64,000 nucleotides of DNA from Streptomyces sp. WMMC500 (GTDB lineage Bacteria > Actinomycetota > Actinomycetes > Streptomycetales > Streptomycetaceae). A model generated the notes under the pieces. It did not search any database and had not been told where the DNA came from. It saw only the letters and a list, made by a program, of their open reading frames with translations. The stretch spans positions 8,534,001 to 8,598,000 of the forward strand of contig NZ_CP114905.1 of assembly GCF_027497195.1 (NCBI RefSeq), given 5' to 3'. This document shows positions 1 through 11,305 of the stretch, in pieces. The translations under genes were made by a program, and so were the position numbers. Position 1 is the first letter of the stretch. Each line of letters opens with the position of its first letter.

Positions 1-3000
1 TGCGGGCTGGGGTGGTCGAAGACGAGCGTCACCGGCAGCGGGAGTCCGGTGGCCGCGCGCAGCCGGTTGCGCAGCGCCACCGCGGTCAGCGAGTCGAAGC
101 CCAGCTCCTTGAACGTCTGCCCCGGCGTGGGCCGGTCGGCGGGGCCGTGGCCCAGCACCGCGGACACTTCGGCGGTCACGACGTCCAGCACCTCCCGGCC
201 GCGGGCCGCCTCCGGCAACTGCGCCAGCCGCTTCAGCCGCTCCCCGTCGGCGCCCGCGCCCGCAGCCGCGGCGCCGTCCGCCGCCGCGGAGCGCCGCAGC
301 GCGCCACGGGCGGCGGGGATCTCGTCCAGCAGCGGCCGGGGCCTGGCCGAGGCGAAGACCGGCGCGAACGTCTGCCAGTCGACGTCGACCAGCGTCACCG
401 GCCGGCCGCCGCCCGCGGCCAGCTCCCGGCCGAGGCCGGTGAGCGCGAGCGCCGGGTCCAGCAGCGGCAGCCCCTGCCGCGTCAACTGCGCCTCGTCCAG
501 CTCCTCGGGCAGCCGCTCGCTGCGCCACGCGCCGAAGGCGACCGACGTCACCTTGCGGCCCTGCCGGCGAAGTTGCTCCGCGTACGCGTCGAGGAAGGCG
601 TTCGCCGCCGCGTACGCGCCGTGCTCGCCGCTGCCCCAGACGGCGGCGATGGAGGAGAAGAACACCAGCTCGGTGTCCTCCCCCAGCAGTTCGGCGAGGT
701 GGACCGCGCCCAGCGCCTTCGCCGCCAGCACGTCGGCCACCCCGGCGGCGGACGCGCCGGCCAGCGGCTCCAGGTGGGTCGCGGTCGCGGCGTGCACCAC
801 CGCGCGCACCGGGCCGCCCGGCTCCGCGGCCCGCTCCAGCAGGCTGCGTACGGAGTCGCGGTCGGTCAGGTCGCAGGACAGCGCCGTCACGCCGATGCCC
901 CTGCCGCGCAGCTCGGCGGCCAGCGCGTCGTGTCCGGGCGCGTCGGGCCCGCGGCGGCTGGCCAGCACGATGTGCTCGGCGCCGCCGTCGGCGAGCCAGC
1001 GCGCCAGGTGCGGCGCCAGCGAGCCGGAGCCGCCGGTGACCACGACCGTGCCGCCCGGCTGCCACGCCGGGCCGTCCGCGGGCGCCGGGGCGGGCAACAG
1101 CCGCCGCACGCGCATCCCGCCGGGCCGGACCGCCACCTGGTCCTCGTCGCCCGCGCCGCCCGCGAGCACCGCGCACACCCGCAGCCAGTCCTCGTCGTCG
1201 GGCCGCTCCGGCAGGTCGACCAGGCCGCCCCACAACTGCGGCTGCTCCAGCGCCACCACGCGGCCCAGGCCCCACGTCTGCGCCTGCACCGGGTGCGCCA
1301 GCAGATCGTCGTCCAGGGCGCGCACCGCGGCGCACGTCAGCGACCACACGGGTGCGGTGACGCCCAGCTCCACCAGCGCCTGCACGAGGCCCAGCAGCCC
1401 CGCGACACCGGACGGCAGCGCCGCGTGCCCGGGGTGCGGACGCTCGTCCAGCGCCAGCAGCGACAGCACCCCGTCGACCGCCCCGCCGGCCAACGCGGCC
1501 GACACCCGTGGCGCGATGCCGGCGCGGTGGTCGTCGGCCCGCTCGTCCAGCTCTACCACGGTCACCCGGGCGCCGCGCGCGGCGAGCGCGGTGCCCGCCG
1601 CCTCAGCCCAGGCGGCGAGCCGCCCGCCGGCCTCGGCGCGGGTCACCAGCAGCCAGTGCCCGTCGGGGCCCGGTGTCCGCCGGTCCGCGGCCGGGCGCCA
1701 CCCGATCTCGTAGCGCTGACCGGCGAGCGCCGCGTCCGTACGGGTCCGGGTGCGCCAGCGGTGCAGCGCCGGCACCACCTCGCGCAGCGTGTCCTCGCGG
1801 ACCTCCAACTCCCGGCGCAGCGCCTCGGTGTCGGCCTGCTCGACCAGCGCCCAGAACGTCTCGTCCGCCCCGGCGTCGCGACCGGCGGACCCCCGCGGCC
1901 GGCGATCGTCGCGGTCGGCGAGCCAGTAGCGGCGGCGCTGGAACGGATAGGTGGGCAGCGGCACCCGCCGGGCGCCGGGGAAGAGAACCCCCCAGTCCGG
2001 CACGACACCGGCGGCGTACGCCTCCGCCAGCGCCTGCTTGAAACGCGGCTCGCCGTCCTCGCCGCGGCGCAACGTGCCCAGCGCACGCCCCTCGGCCTCC
2101 GCCGCGTCGAGGACCTGCTCGATCGCGGGCACCAGCACCGGGTGCGGGCCCATTTCCAGGAACACGGTGTGGCCCGCGTCCATCAGCCGCTCCACGGTCT
2201 GCGCGAAGAGCACGGGGGAGCGGAGGTTGCGGTACCAGTAGCCGGCGTCCAGCGACTCCGTGGGCATCGGCTCACCGGTGACGGTGGAGTAGAACGGCAC
2301 CGCCCCGGCCCGCGGGGTGATGGCCGCCAGCTCGCGCAGCATCTCCTCGCGCACCGGCTCGACGAGCCGCGAGTGCGAGGCGTACGCGATGGGCACCGTC
2401 CGCGTCCGTACGCCCCGCTCCTCGCAGTCGCGCATGAACGCCCGCACGTCCGCCTCGACGCCCGCGACGACCGTGGCCGACGGCCCGTTGACGGCCGCGA
2501 CGCCGACGTCGCCGCCGGTCTCCGCGAGCCGCTTCTCCACCTCCGCGACGGGCAGCGACACCGACGCCATCGAGCCGTGCCCGGACAGCGTGTGCACCAC
2601 CCTGCTGCGCACGGCCACCAGCCGGGCGCCGTCCTCCAGCGACAGCGCCCCGGCGGCCACGGCCGCCGCGAACTCGCCCTGCGAGTGGCCCACGACGGCG
2701 GCCGGCACCACGCCGTGGTGTCGCCACAGCTCGGCGAGCGAGACCATCACCGCCCACAGCAGCGGCTGAACCACGTCGTCGCGCTCCCAGCAGGCGTCGT
2801 CCGCGGGGGCCGTCAGCTTCTCGCGCATCACGTAGCCGGTGTGCGGGGCGAGGGCCGCGGCGCAGCGCTCCATCGACGCGGCGAACACCGGCTCGGAGTC
2901 CCACAGTCCGACGGCCATCCCCGGCCACTGCGCGCCCTGCCCGGAGAAGACGAAGACCGGGCGGGCCGCGCCGGACACCGCGCTGCCGCGCACCACTCGC

Positions 3001-4658
3001 GCGGAGCCGTGGTCCGCGGCCAGCGCCGCAAGTCCCTCGGCCAGCTCGGCGGTGTCGCCGCCCAGCACCACGGCGCGCTCCTCGAACGCCGCCCGCGTCG
3101 TCGCCAGCGACCAGCCGACGTCCGCGGCGCCGGGCACCGGCCCGGTGCGTACCGCCTCGGCCAGCTCCGCGGCCCGTGCCCGCAGCGCCTCGCCGGTACG
3201 GGCCGACAGCGTCCACAGCGCGGTCCCCGTCCCCGGCCCGCCGGACTGCTCGTCCCGTTCCGCCGCGGGCGGCGCCTGCTCCAGCACGACGTGCGCGTTG
3301 GTGCCGCTGATGCCGAACGCGGACACCGCCGCCCGCCGCGGCCGGTCCACCTCCGGCCAGGGCGCCTCCTCGGCCAGCAGCGCGACGCCCCCCGCGGCCC
3401 AGTCGACGTGCCGCGACGGCGTCTCGGCGTGCAGGGTCCGCGGCAGCCGGCCGTACCGCATGGCCTGCACCATCTTGATGATCCCGGCCACGCCGGCGGC
3501 GGTCTGGGTGTGCCCGATGTTGGACTTCACCGAGCCCAGCCACAGCGGCTCTCCCGCGGTGTGCTCCCGGCCGTACGTCGCCAGCAGGGCCTGTGCCTCG
3601 ATCGGGTCGCCCAGCGACGTGCCGGTGCCGTGCGCCTCCACGGCGTCGACCTGCCGCGCGGTGAGCCGGGCGTCGGCGAGGGCCTGTTCGATGACGCGCT
3701 GCTGCGCGGGGCCGCTGGGCGCGGTGAGGCCGTTGGAGGCGCCGTCCTGGTTGACCGCGCTGCCGCGGATCACCGCGAGCACCGGATGCCCGGCGGCCTG
3801 GGCGTCGGAGAGCCGCGCCAGCACGAGCATGCCCGCGCCCTCCGCCCAGCCGGTGCCGTCGGCGTCGTCGGAGAACGACTTGCAGCGCCCGTCGGACGCC
3901 AGCCCGCGCTGCCGTGAGAACTCCACGAACATGCCCGGTGTCGACATCACCGTCGCCCCGCCGGCCAGCGCCATCGTGCACTCCCGCGCGCGCAGCGCAC
4001 GCGTGGCCAGGTGCACCGCGACCAGCGAGGACGAGCACGCCGTGTCCACCGTCAGCGCCGGACCCTCCAGGCCGAGCGTGTACGCGATCCGCCCGGAGGC
4101 GACGCTCGGCGTGGTCCCGGTCAGCACGTAGCCCTCTGCGCCGCCGCCGGCCTCGTGCAGCCGCGGCCCGTAGTCGGCCGCCGAGGTGCCCGCGAACACT
4201 CCGGTGGCGGAGCCGCGGAGCCCGTCCGCGGCGATGCCCGCACGCTCCAGCGCCTCCCAGGCCAGCTCCAGCAGCAGCCGCTGCTGCGGGTCCATCGCCG
4301 CGGCCTCCCGCGGCGACACCCCGAACAGCCCGGCGTCGAACTCCGGAAGGTCGTAGAGGAAGCCGCCGCGGCGCGCGTAGCTCGTACCCGCCCGGTCCGG
4401 ATCCGCGTCGAAGACCGACTCCAGGTCCCAGCCCCGGTCGGCGGGAAACTCGCCGATGGCGTCCCCGCCCGCCGACACCACCTCCCACAGCGCGTCGGGC
4501 GACACCGCGCCGCCCGGGTAACGGCAGGCCATCCCGATCACCGCGATCGGCTCGTGGTCGCGCTCCTCCAGCGACTCGAGCCGCTGCCGGGTCTGGCGCA
4601 GATCGGCGGTGACCGCCTTCAGGTAGTCGCGGAGCTTTTCCTCGTTGCTGCTGGCCAT
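1..4658 (-). CDS. Type I polyketide synthase, first module KS-AT-KR-ACP (partial; here PKS-A)
   Basis: Extends a polyketide chain by one unit in the cytoplasm. The reading frame is open to base 1, so the protein is cut after its first ACP. An N-terminal coiled-coil docking segment (about 1-34) is followed by KS (35-455, Cys208 in DTACSSS), AT (about 555-850, Ser659 in GHSQGE) and KR. The AT has YASH at about 759-762, which in this family indicates methylmalonyl-CoA. The KR keeps its cofactor motif (from T1208) and Tyr1349; Trp1341 and His1346 without an LDD motif indicate an A2-type KR (alcohol plus inverted methyl centre, by the usual fingerprint). There is no DH. The ACP serine is S1523 in GFDSL. 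Start ATG 4658 has GAAGG 7 nt upstream. It lies downstream of the methyltransferase gene on the same strand, separated by a strong hairpin. Further modules probably follow beyond the edge. Confidence 0.95.
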   Translation of the reverse strand, partial: MASSNEEKLRDYLKAVTADLRQTRQRLESLEERDHEPIAVIGMACRYPGGAVSPDALWEVVSAGGDAIGEFPADRGWDLESVFDADPDRAGTSYARRGGFLYDLPEFDAGLFGVSPREAAAMDPQQRLLLELAWEALERAGIAADGLRGSATGVFAGTSAADYGPRLHEAGGGAEGYVLTGTTPSVASGRIAYTLGLEGPALTVDTACSSSLVAVHLATRALRARECTMALAGGATVMSTPGMFVEFSRQRGLASDGRCKSFSDDADGTGWAEGAGMLVLARLSDAQAAGHPVLAVIRGSAVNQDGASNGLTAPSGPAQQRVIEQALADARLTARQVDAVEAHGTGTSLGDPIEAQALLATYGREHTAGEPLWLGSVKSNIGHTQTAAGVAGIIKMVQAMRYGRLPRTLHAETPSRHVDWAAGGVALLAEEAPWPEVDRPRRAAVSAFGISGTNAHVVLEQAPPAAERDEQSGGPGTGTALWTLSARTGEALRARAAELAEAVRTGPVPGAADVGWSLATTRAAFEERAVVLGGDTAELAEGLAALAADHGSARVVRGSAVSGAARPVFVFSGQGAQWPGMAVGLWDSEPVFAASMERCAAALAPHTGYVMREKLTAPADDACWERDDVVQPLLWAVMVSLAELWRHHGVVPAAVVGHSQGEFAAAVAAGALSLEDGARLVAVRSRVVHTLSGHGSMASVSLPVAEVEKRLAETGGDVGVAAVNGPSATVVAGVEADVRAFMRDCEERGVRTRTVPIAYASHSRLVEPVREEMLRELAAITPRAGAVPFYSTVTGEPMPTESLDAGYWYRNLRSPVLFAQTVERLMDAGHTVFLEMGPHPVLVPAIEQVLDAAEAEGRALGTLRRGEDGEPRFKQALAEAYAAGVVPDWGVLFPGARRVPLPTYPFQRRRYWLADRDDRRPRGSAGRDAGADETFWALVEQADTEALRRELEVREDTLREVVPALHRWRTRTRTDAALAGQRYEIGWRPAADRRTPGPDGHWLLVTRAEAGGRLAAWAEAAGTALAARGARVTVVELDERADDHRAGIAPRVSAALAGGAVDGVLSLLALDERPHPGHAALPSGVAGLLGLVQALVELGVTAPVWSLTCAAVRALDDDLLAHPVQAQTWGLGRVVALEQPQLWGGLVDLPERPDDEDWLRVCAVLAGGAGDEDQVAVRPGGMRVRRLLPAPAPADGPAWQPGGTVVVTGGSGSLAPHLARWLADGGAEHIVLASRRGPDAPGHDALAAELRGRGIGVTALSCDLTDRDSVRSLLERAAEPGGPVRAVVHAATATHLEPLAGASAAGVADVLAAKALGAVHLAELLGEDTELVFFSSIAAVWGSGEHGAYAAANAFLDAYAEQLRRQGRKVTSVAFGAWRSERLPEELDEAQLTRQGLPLLDPALALTGLGRELAAGGGRPVTLVDVDWQTFAPVFASARPRPLLDEIPAARGALRRSAAADGAAAAGAGADGERLKRLAQLPEAARGREVLDVVTAEVSAVLGHGPADRPTPGQTFKELGFDSLTAVALRNRLRAATGLPLPVTLVFDHPSP

Positions 4659-4780
4659 CGAACGCCTTCATGAGGACGGCGCCGGCGGCGCCTGCGGGCA
4701 GGGACCGCGCGGCGGGAACGTACCGGCGGAGCTACAGGGGGCGGGGGAGGGCGAACACCCGCGGCCGCCGTGCGGTCTGC

Positions 4781-4811
4781 GCCCTCCCGGGGCGCGGGGC
4801 CCCGGGAGGGC
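4781..4811 (-). terminator. Strong hairpin between methyltransferase and PKS-A
   Basis: A perfect 12-bp inverted repeat (4781-4792 with 4800-4811, arm GCCCTCCCGGGG) has a 7-nt loop. It sits after the methyltransferase stop and about 120 nt before PKS-A on the same strand. There is no T-run, which is usual for actinomycete terminators. It may terminate or attenuate read-through into PKS-A. Confidence 0.65.
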
Positions 4812-4868
4812 GTGACGGGCGGCTGTGGACCGACGGCGTGGCCGCGGGACCCCGCGGTGCCCCGCCGG

Positions 4869-5771
4869 CTACGGCGTGTGCGGCTTGCGGGCCGCGGACA
4901 CCACGTAGTCCAGGGACGTCAGTTCGTCCTTCAGCAGGTCCTGGTCGCGGTGGGCGACGGCCACCATCTTGTAGAACAGCTTGCTGGACCGCTTCTTGAA
5001 CGTCGGGTCCTGCAGCCGGCGCACGTGGTACTCGCGCCACGGCTCGTAGACCTCGTCGCGGATCGACCTGACCTCGACGCTCTCGAAGCCGGCGGACTCC
5101 AGGAGCTCGCCGTACCGCTTCCGCGGGTACCAGTTGGCGTCGTCGATCATGACGCGGATCCACTTGATGGCGTGCGAGCGGATGTCGGCCTTCGGCTTGC
5201 CGCCCTCCATCGGGATGATGTCGGCGGTCACCAGCACGCCGCCCGGGCGCAGCACGCGGTACGCCTCGGCGAAGAAGTCCGCGCGGGTGGCGAAGTGGAA
5301 GGCTGACTCCAGGGCCACCACCTTGTCGACGCTGCTGTCGGGCAGGGGGATCGCGGTCGCGGAGCCCTCGCGGAAGTCGATCCGGTCCGTCAGCCCGCGC
5401 TCCCGGGCCCGCTCGGTGGCGATCCGGATGTGCACCTGGGTGATGTTGATGCCGATGATCTTGCTCGGCCCGTACTTGTCCACCCAGTGGAAGTCCTGGT
5501 CGCCGTAGCCGAAGCCGACGTCCAGGATCGTGTCGTCCGGCTTGAACTCGGCCGTGTCGGCCACCTCGTCGGCGAGGGCCTGCGCCGCCTCGTCGAGCTT
5601 CGTGCACCCCGGCCAGTAGCCGAGGTTGTAGTAGTTGGTGTCCTCGACGACCAGCCGGTCCGGCGGGTACATCTCGTACAGCCGTGCCGTCTTCTTCTCG
5701 GGGTCGGAGGTCGTACGGACCAGGAAGAGATTTCCCAGCATCCGCAAGTCCTGCCACAGTGACAGCTTCAC
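4869..5771 (-). CDS. SAM-dependent O-methyltransferase, EryG-like
   Basis: Transfers a methyl group from SAM, most likely to a hydroxyl of the polyketide or of an attached sugar. The 300-residue protein has the Rossmann motif I LDVGFGYGDQDF at about 83-94, a motif NLGYWPGC ahead of it, and the motif RVLRPGG. This order and the C-terminal FYKMV and DYVVSAARKP segments resemble EryG, the erythromycin 3''-O-methyltransferase, from memory of that family. The GTG start at 5771 was chosen because AAAGGG lies 9 nt upstream and the length to NLGYW then matches EryG; an in-frame ATG at 5825 would add 18 residues without a good ribosome site. A CTTTAG element lies about 90 nt upstream. No glycosyltransferase or deoxysugar gene is visible in the window, so an aglycone hydroxyl is as likely as a sugar. 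Confidence 0.85.
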   Translation of the reverse strand: MKLSLWQDLRMLGNLFLVRTTSDPEKKTARLYEMYPPDRLVVEDTNYYNLGYWPGCTKLDEAAQALADEVADTAEFKPDDTILDVGFGYGDQDFHWVDKYGPSKIIGINITQVHIRIATERARERGLTDRIDFREGSATAIPLPDSSVDKVVALESAFHFATRADFFAEAYRVLRPGGVLVTADIIPMEGGKPKADIRSHAIKWIRVMIDDANWYPRKRYGELLESAGFESVEVRSIRDEVYEPWREYHVRRLQDPTFKKRSSKLFYKMVAVAHRDQDLLKDELTSLDYVVSAARKPHTP

Positions 5772-5856
5772 AACGGCAATCCCTTTCTGCGATCGGTCGC
5801 CGACCGAGACGGCCGCGGAATCCACATCTGACGAAACCCGAAACTAGGAGCGCCGT

Positions 5857-5872
5857 CTAAAGACGGCCTTGG
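5857..5872. promoter_or_regulatory. Palindromic CTAAAG-N4-CCTTGG element (candidate operator)
   Basis: CTAAAG (5857-5862) and CCTTGG (5867-5872) form an imperfect inverted repeat between the divergent methyltransferase and NTF2-like genes. Read on the minus strand it is CCAAGG-N4-CTTTAG, the same layout as at 12909-12924. It is one of five CTTTAG elements ahead of cluster genes. Binding by the LAL regulator is an inference. Confidence 0.5.
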
Positions 5873-5886
5873 TCCGAACTAGTCCA

Positions 5887-5905
5887 GCGCCAAGCGCTTT
5901 GGCGC
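5887..5905. promoter_or_regulatory. Perfect inverted repeat in the divergent promoter region
   Basis: GCGCCAA (5887-5893) and TTGGCGC (5899-5905) flank a 5-nt centre. It lies 74 nt ahead of the NTF2-like start and 15 nt from the CTAAAG element. Its core CCAAGCGCTTTGG partly resembles that element, so it may be a second binding site. Confidence 0.4.
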
Positions 5906-5978
5906 GGCTTTGGCGGCGGCATCGAACATGCCCTCCCCGGCGCGGACAGACCCGCACCGCCGTCGCGAAGGAGCCCCG

Positions 5979-6404
5979 ATGCTGGACGAGGACGCGCGCA
6001 AGCACGTCGCCCTGGAGTACTGCCGGCGGATCAACGAGAGCGACGTCGACGGCGTCCTCGGCCTCTTCGCCGACCCGCTCCACGTCGAGGACCCGGTCGG
6101 CGACAAGACCTTCATCGAACGCGCCGCGTACCGCGCCCACATCGCCCGGCTGGTGTCGTACGGCGTGTACGAGATCCCCGGCGCCCCGGTCGCCGGCCTG
6201 GACCGCGAGCACGTCGCCCTGCCCATCACCGTCGAGCTGCGCCCGGAGGGCGTGCCGCGGGGCAAGTTCGTGCGCATCTCCCTGATCGCCGTCATGCGGG
6301 TCGGCGGCGAGGGCCTCATCCGCCACATGCGGGTCATCAGCGGCCGTACGGACATGTCGCTGCACGACGCGGCCGAGGCCGCGGACGCCGCCCGGTTCGT
6401 GTGA
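5979..6404 (+). CDS. NTF2/SnoaL-fold protein, MonB- or IdmH-like (putative epoxide hydrolase or cyclase)
   Basis: A 141-residue single-domain protein of the ketosteroid-isomerase-like (NTF2) fold. The N-terminal ALEYCRRINESDVDG, then HVEDPVG around residues 35-41, and the late LIRHMRV motif fit the polyether MonB-type epoxide hydrolase/cyclase pattern as recalled. The same fold includes IdmH, the indane-forming cyclase of indanomycin. Either role would act on the released or ACP-bound polyketide in the cytoplasm. Start ATG 5979 has GAAGGAG 5 nt upstream; the open frame extends further upstream but without a better start. It is divergent from the methyltransferase and precedes PKS-B by 113 nt in the same direction. 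Exact function cannot be decided from sequence alone. Confidence 0.75.
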   Translation: MLDEDARKHVALEYCRRINESDVDGVLGLFADPLHVEDPVGDKTFIERAAYRAHIARLVSYGVYEIPGAPVAGLDREHVALPITVELRPEGVPRGKFVRISLIAVMRVGGEGLIRHMRVISGRTDMSLHDAAEAADAARFV

Positions 6405-6437
6405 GCGCACCCGCGCGGCGGCCGGGCTTCGGAGATT

Positions 6438-6454
6438 CTTAGGGACCCCTTTAG
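6438..6454 (+). promoter_or_regulatory. CTTTAG element upstream of PKS-B
   Basis: CTTAGGG (6438-6444) and CCTTTAG (6448-6454) form an imperfect palindrome 64 nt before the PKS-B start. It is one of five such elements in the cluster. Confidence 0.5.
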
Positions 6455-6517
6455 GCGCCGTGCCGACACTCCCCGAAAGTGCGCCTTCGCCTTTCGTCAC
6501 AACGGGAACGAGAGCCG

Positions 6518-9500
6518 ATGTCCAAGGAAGAGAAGCTCGTCGAGTACCTGAAGTGGGTCACCGCCGAGCTGCATGAGGCCCAGCAGCGGCTGTCCGTCCT
6601 GGAGGCGGGGGACCGGGAGCCGGTGGCGATCGTTTCGATGGCCTGCCGGTACCCGGGCGGGGTGCGCTCGCCGGAGGACCTGTGGCGGCTGGTCGCCGAG
6701 GGCACGGACGCGATCTCCGGGTTCCCCCTGAACCGGGACTGGGAGCTGGACGGCCTCTTCGACGCCGACCCCGACCGGTCCGGTACGAGCTACGCCCGCG
6801 AGGGCGGCTTCCTGCACGACGCCGCCGCGTTCGACGCGGCCTTCTTCGAGATCAGCCCGCGGGAGGCGACCGCGACGGACCCGCAGCAGCGGCTGTTGCT
6901 GGAGGCGGCGTGGGAGGCGTTCGAGCGCGCGAACCTGGACCCGCACAGCCTCAGGGGCAGCAGGACCGGCGTCTTCGCGGGCGTCATGTACAGCGACTAC
7001 GTCGCCCGCCTCATGGACCGGCTGCCCCCCGGGTTCGACGGCTTCCTGGGCAATGGTGGTGCGGCGAGTGTGGCGTCGGGGCGGGTGGCGTACACCTTCG
7101 GCCTCGAAGGTCCGGCGGTGACCGTCGACACCGCGTGCTCGTCGTCTCTGGTGAGCATGCACCTGGCGGCGCAGGCGTTGCGCAACGACGAGTGCGACCT
7201 CGCTCTTGCCGGTGGTGTGACGGTGATGGCGACGCCGGGTGTGTTCGTGGAGTTCTCGCGGCAGCGGGGGCTGGCGCCGGATGGTCGGTGCAAGCCGTTC
7301 GCCGAGGCGGCGGATGGGACGGGGTGGGGTGAGGGTGTCGGGTTCGTGCTGCTGGAGCGGCTGTCGGACGCGGAGCGCAACGGGCACGAGATCCTTGCGG
7401 TGCTGCGCGGGTCGGCGGTCAACCAGGACGGTGCGTCCAACGGGCTGACGGCGCCGAACGGGCCGTCGCAGCAGCGGGTGATCGAGCAGGCTCTGGCCAG
7501 TGCGCGGTTGAGTGCGGGTCAGGTCGATGCGGTCGAGGCGCACGGTACGGGTACCACGCTGGGTGATCCGATCGAGGCGCAGGCGCTGCTGGCGACGTAC
7601 GGCCAGGCGCACACCGAAGAGCGTCCGCTGTGGCTGGGGGCGGTGAAGTCGAACATCGGTCACACCCAGGCCGCGGCCGGGGTGGCGGGTGTGATCAAGA
7701 TGGTGGAGGCGATGCGGCACGGCGTCCTGCCGGCCACCTTGCACGTGGACGAGCCCTCCAGCCATGTCGACTGGGACAGCGGTCATGTTTCGCTGTTGAC
7801 CGAGGCGCGGCCGTGGCCGGAGACGGGTGAGCCGCGGCGTGCGGGGGTGTCGTCGTTCGGGATCAGTGGCACCAACGCGCACGTGATTCTGGAAGCCGCC
7901 CCGGAGCAGTCTGCCGACGCCGAGGTGACGACCGAGCCGGCACCGGTGCCGGTGGTGATCTCGGCCCGTTCGGCGGCCGCCCTGGGGCAGGTTGCGGGCC
8001 GGCTCGCGGCGTACGTGGAGCAGCACCCCGAGGTCGAGGTCGGTGCGCTGGCCGGGCGGTTGTGGTCCGGGCGAGCGAAGCTGGAACACCGCGCCGGCAT
8101 CATCACCAACGACCGCAGCGAGTTGCGGGACGCGCTGACCGCGCTGGCGGCGGGTACCGCGCACTCTGCACTGGTCACCGGCTCCGGCCCGGCCGAGGGC
8201 GGTGGGCTGGCGGTGATGTTCTCCGGGCAGGGCAGCCAGCGCCCCGGCATGGGCCGCGAGTTGTACGAGACCTTCCCGGTCTACGCCGAAGCCCTGGACG
8301 AGGTCTGCACCGCACTCGACCACCACCTCGACACCGACATCCCGCTACGCGAAGTGACGTTCGCGGCGAAGGACAGCGAGCACGCGGCCCTGCTGGAGAC
8401 CACCCTCTACACTCAGCCCGCTCTGTTCGCCCACCACGTGGCCGGCTACCGCCTCCTGCAGACCGCGGGCATCCAGCCCACCGCCCTCATCGGCCACTCC
8501 ATCGGCGAACTCTCCGCCGCCCACCTCACCGGCACCCTCCCCCTCACCGTGGCCGCGGACATGGTCGCCACCCGCGCCAAGCTGCTCCACACCCTCCCCG
8601 AGGGCACCGGCATGCTCGCGGTCAACACCGACGCCGACGCCCTCACCCCGTATCTCCAACGTCACGGTGACGTGGCCATCGCGGCGCACAACTCCGCGAC
8701 CTCCCTCGCCGTCGCCGGGCCTCTCGACGCCCTGGAGGAACTGGGCCGGGAGCTGGCGGAGGCGGGTATCCGCACCAAGGCACTCAAGGTCGCGCACGCC
8801 TTCCACACCGCCCACACCGAACCCATCCTCGACGCCTTCACCGACCACCTGACGGGCCTCTTCGCCCGCCACACCCTCGGCGAGGCGGAGGTACCCGTCA
8901 TCTCCAACGTCACGGGTCTGCCCGTGACGGACCGTCAGCACCACGACCCCGTCTACTGGGTCCAGCACATCCGCGAGCCCGTGCACTTCCACCACGGCAT
9001 CACCCATCTCACGCAGAACGAGAACGTCTCCCTCTTCACCGAACTCGCGCCCCGCCCCACCCTCACTCCCCACCTGCCGTCCGGCACGAAGCCAACCCCC
9101 CACCTGCCTACCGAAACCCTCACCCACCTCGCCACCCTGGTCAGCCTCCACAGCCACCACCACCCCACCAACCTCACCCCCCACCTCACCGAGACCGGGG
9201 CCAAGCTCCCCGCCCTCCCCACTTATCCCTTCCAGCACCGCCCCTACTGGCTGCGCGCCGACCCCGCCAAGGCGACCGACACCCGCCCCGGTGACGCCGA
9301 GTTGTGGGACGCGCTGGAGCGCGAGGACCTGGACGGCGTGCTGTCCGCGATGGGCGTGCGGGATGCCGACGTCACGGCGTGGAAGAGCGTCCTGCCCGCA
9401 CTCGTCACCTGGCGCCGCCAGCGGGCTTGGGGCCACCGCCTCGGCTGGGAGGCCCTGGACGACGGCACGCCGCCGCTTCTGCTGGACGGCGCCTGGGTCG

Positions 9501-11236
9501 TCCTGGTCCCCGAGCGTGCCGAGGAGCAGCCGGCCGTACGGACCGTGCTGACGGCGCTGGACGAGGGCGGGGCCGGCGCCGAAGTCGTCGTCGTCGAGCG
9601 GGAGATGGCCCGTACGACGTTCGCCGGCCGGCTGCGCGCCGCGCTTGGTGCCTGCGGGACCCGGCTCGCCGGTGTGCTGTCGCTGCTCGCGTTCGCCGAC
9701 CCGGCGCACCCCGGTCCTGACGGCCTGGAGCTGTCCGCCGCGCTGCTGCACGCGCTCGACGACGCCGCCGCGCACGCACCCGTGTGGTTCGTGACCGCGG
9801 GCGGCGCGGCGACCGGCCGGCAGGACGCGCTGGCCGACCCCGCGCAGGCCCGCATCTGGGGGCTGGCACAGGCGTTCGCCGTCGAACACCCCGAGCGCTG
9901 GGGCGGCCTGGTCGACCTGCCCGCGGACGGGGTGAGCGACCGCGACGCGCGCGGGCGGCTCCGGGCGGCGCTGGCCGGCCGGGCGGATCGCTCGGGCGCC
10001 CGCGAGGACCAGGTCGCCATCCGGTCCGGGGCGCTCTTCGCCCGCCGGCTGCGGTCGGCGGACCTCGCCGCCGCCACCGAGCCGTGGCCGCGCGCCACGG
10101 ACGGCACGGTGCTGGTGACCGGCGCCGCCGGCGCGCTCGCCGAGGAGATCGCCGTGCAGCTCGTACGCGAGGGCGTACGGCACCTGCTGCTGACCACCGA
10201 ACCCGGAGCGGACAAGGAAGCCGCCGCGCTGGTCGCGCAGTTGCGTGCGGCGGGCGCGGAGACCGTGGTGGCCGCCCTCGACCTCGCCGACCGCGACGCC
10301 GTCGCCGCGCTCGTCCGCTCCGTCGGGCCCGAGCACCCGCTGAGCGCCGTCGTGCACGTGACCGCCGAGCTCGACGACGCCGTCATCGGTGCCGTGGACG
10401 CCGACGAGACCGGCCGGCTGCTGGCCCCGGCCGCGAAGTCCCTGGCCAACCTCTGCGAGCTGACCCTCGACCGGGGGCTGGAGTCGTTCGTGCACTGCAC
10501 CTCCGCGGTCGGTGCCCTCGGGGCGGCCGGCTTCGGCGCCCAGGGCGCGGTGCACGCCCACCTGGAGGCGCTGGCGCAGACGTACCGCGCGCGCGGCCTG
10601 CCCGTCATCTCTGTCGCCTGCGGCCCGTGGCAGGACCCGGAGACGGCGGACACCGCGGCCGGAAAGCACCTGCGCTACCAGGGCATCCGGCCCATGGCGC
10701 CGCGGCCCGCGGCACGGCTGCTGGTACGCGCCGTCGCCGGCACGTCGGCCGCGCCCCTACTGGTCGACGTCGACTGGGACCGCTACGTCGGGGAGGCCGA
10801 CCGGGGCGCCGCCGGCTCCCTGCTGCGCGCGATTCCCGGGGCCCGCGGCGCCGGCGCGGCCGAGGCGGGCGACGGGCAGCCCGGGGACGACGGGCACCTC
10901 GGCGAGGCCGCGGCGCGGCTGCGCCACCGGCTGGACACCGCCACCGCGGCCGAGCGCGCGGAACTGTTGCTGGAACTGCTGCGGGACGCGTCCGCCCAGG
11001 TCCTCGGGCACGCGGACACCGCGGAGATCCCCGCCGACGCCCAGTTCACCGAGCTGGGGTTCTCCTCCTTCACCGCCCTCGAACTGTGCAACCTGGTCGC
11101 GGCCGTGTCGGGGCTGCAGATCCCGCCGATGGCCATCTTCGACAACCCCACGCCGCAGGCACTGGCCGGTTACCTGATGACCACGTTCGAGGGAGAGACC
11201 TCCCCCGTACCGGAGGCCGGGGCCGCCGCCCGGTGA
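6518..11236 (+). CDS. Type I polyketide synthase, one module KS-AT-KR(inactive)-ACP (here PKS-B)
   Basis: A 1572-residue single-module PKS. After an N-terminal docking helix (1-33) come KS (about 34-455, Cys207), AT (about 560-860, Ser661 in GHSIGE, HAFH at 760-763 giving malonyl-CoA), a KR-like domain (about 1190-1370) and ACP (Ser1517). The KR is degenerate: the cofactor motif reads [10 protein letters not shown], the active-site Tyr is Gln1342, the Asn four residues later is His, and the APK lysine is Ala. It should leave a beta-ketone. The ACP motif is GFSSF instead of GFDSL, keeping the modified serine. There is no thioesterase and no clear C-terminal docking helix, which fits a last module whose product leaves by a separate enzyme. 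ATG 6518 has only a weak GAGAG site. The flavin monooxygenase gene follows 69 nt downstream. Confidence 0.95.
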   Translation: MSKEEKLVEYLKWVTAELHEAQQRLSVLEAGDREPVAIVSMACRYPGGVRSPEDLWRLVAEGTDAISGFPLNRDWELDGLFDADPDRSGTSYAREGGFLHDAAAFDAAFFEISPREATATDPQQRLLLEAAWEAFERANLDPHSLRGSRTGVFAGVMYSDYVARLMDRLPPGFDGFLGNGGAASVASGRVAYTFGLEGPAVTVDTACSSSLVSMHLAAQALRNDECDLALAGGVTVMATPGVFVEFSRQRGLAPDGRCKPFAEAADGTGWGEGVGFVLLERLSDAERNGHEILAVLRGSAVNQDGASNGLTAPNGPSQQRVIEQALASARLSAGQVDAVEAHGTGTTLGDPIEAQALLATYGQAHTEERPLWLGAVKSNIGHTQAAAGVAGVIKMVEAMRHGVLPATLHVDEPSSHVDWDSGHVSLLTEARPWPETGEPRRAGVSSFGISGTNAHVILEAAPEQSADAEVTTEPAPVPVVISARSAAALGQVAGRLAAYVEQHPEVEVGALAGRLWSGRAKLEHRAGIITNDRSELRDALTALAAGTAHSALVTGSGPAEGGGLAVMFSGQGSQRPGMGRELYETFPVYAEALDEVCTALDHHLDTDIPLREVTFAAKDSEHAALLETTLYTQPALFAHHVAGYRLLQTAGIQPTALIGHSIGELSAAHLTGTLPLTVAADMVATRAKLLHTLPEGTGMLAVNTDADALTPYLQRHGDVAIAAHNSATSLAVAGPLDALEELGRELAEAGIRTKALKVAHAFHTAHTEPILDAFTDHLTGLFARHTLGEAEVPVISNVTGLPVTDRQHHDPVYWVQHIREPVHFHHGITHLTQNENVSLFTELAPRPTLTPHLPSGTKPTPHLPTETLTHLATLVSLHSHHHPTNLTPHLTETGAKLPALPTYPFQHRPYWLRADPAKATDTRPGDAELWDALEREDLDGVLSAMGVRDADVTAWKSVLPALVTWRRQRAWGHRLGWEALDDGTPPLLLDGAWVVLVPERAEEQPAVRTVLTALDEGGAGAEVVVVEREMARTTFAGRLRAALGACGTRLAGVLSLLAFADPAHPGPDGLELSAALLHALDDAAAHAPVWFVTAGGAATGRQDALADPAQARIWGLAQAFAVEHPERWGGLVDLPADGVSDRDARGRLRAALAGRADRSGAREDQVAIRSGALFARRLRSADLAAATEPWPRATDGTVLVTGAAGALAEEIAVQLVREGVRHLLLTTEPGADKEAAALVAQLRAAGAETVVAALDLADRDAVAALVRSVGPEHPLSAVVHVTAELDDAVIGAVDADETGRLLAPAAKSLANLCELTLDRGLESFVHCTSAVGALGAAGFGAQGAVHAHLEALAQTYRARGLPVISVACGPWQDPETADTAAGKHLRYQGIRPMAPRPAARLLVRAVAGTSAAPLLVDVDWDRYVGEADRGAAGSLLRAIPGARGAGAAEAGDGQPGDDGHLGEAAARLRHRLDTATAAERAELLLELLRDASAQVLGHADTAEIPADAQFTELGFSSFTALELCNLVAAVSGLQIPPMAIFDNPTPQALAGYLMTTFEGETSPVPEAGAAAR

Positions 11237-11305
11237 CGCGCCGCGCACCGACCAGGGCAACGCGCCCCGAACCGACATACGTTCGTACCTTCCGAAGGAG
11301 CCTTT

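Noticed and set aside
12..3917. Long plus-strand open frames over the left 4.6 kb
   Set aside because: They are shadows of PKS-A on the minus strand, whose translation shows clear KS, AT, KR and ACP motifs to the edge.
5844..6500. Minus-strand frames over the NTF2-like gene
   Set aside because: Only the plus-strand frame gives a recognisable NTF2 fold and a GAAGGAG site.
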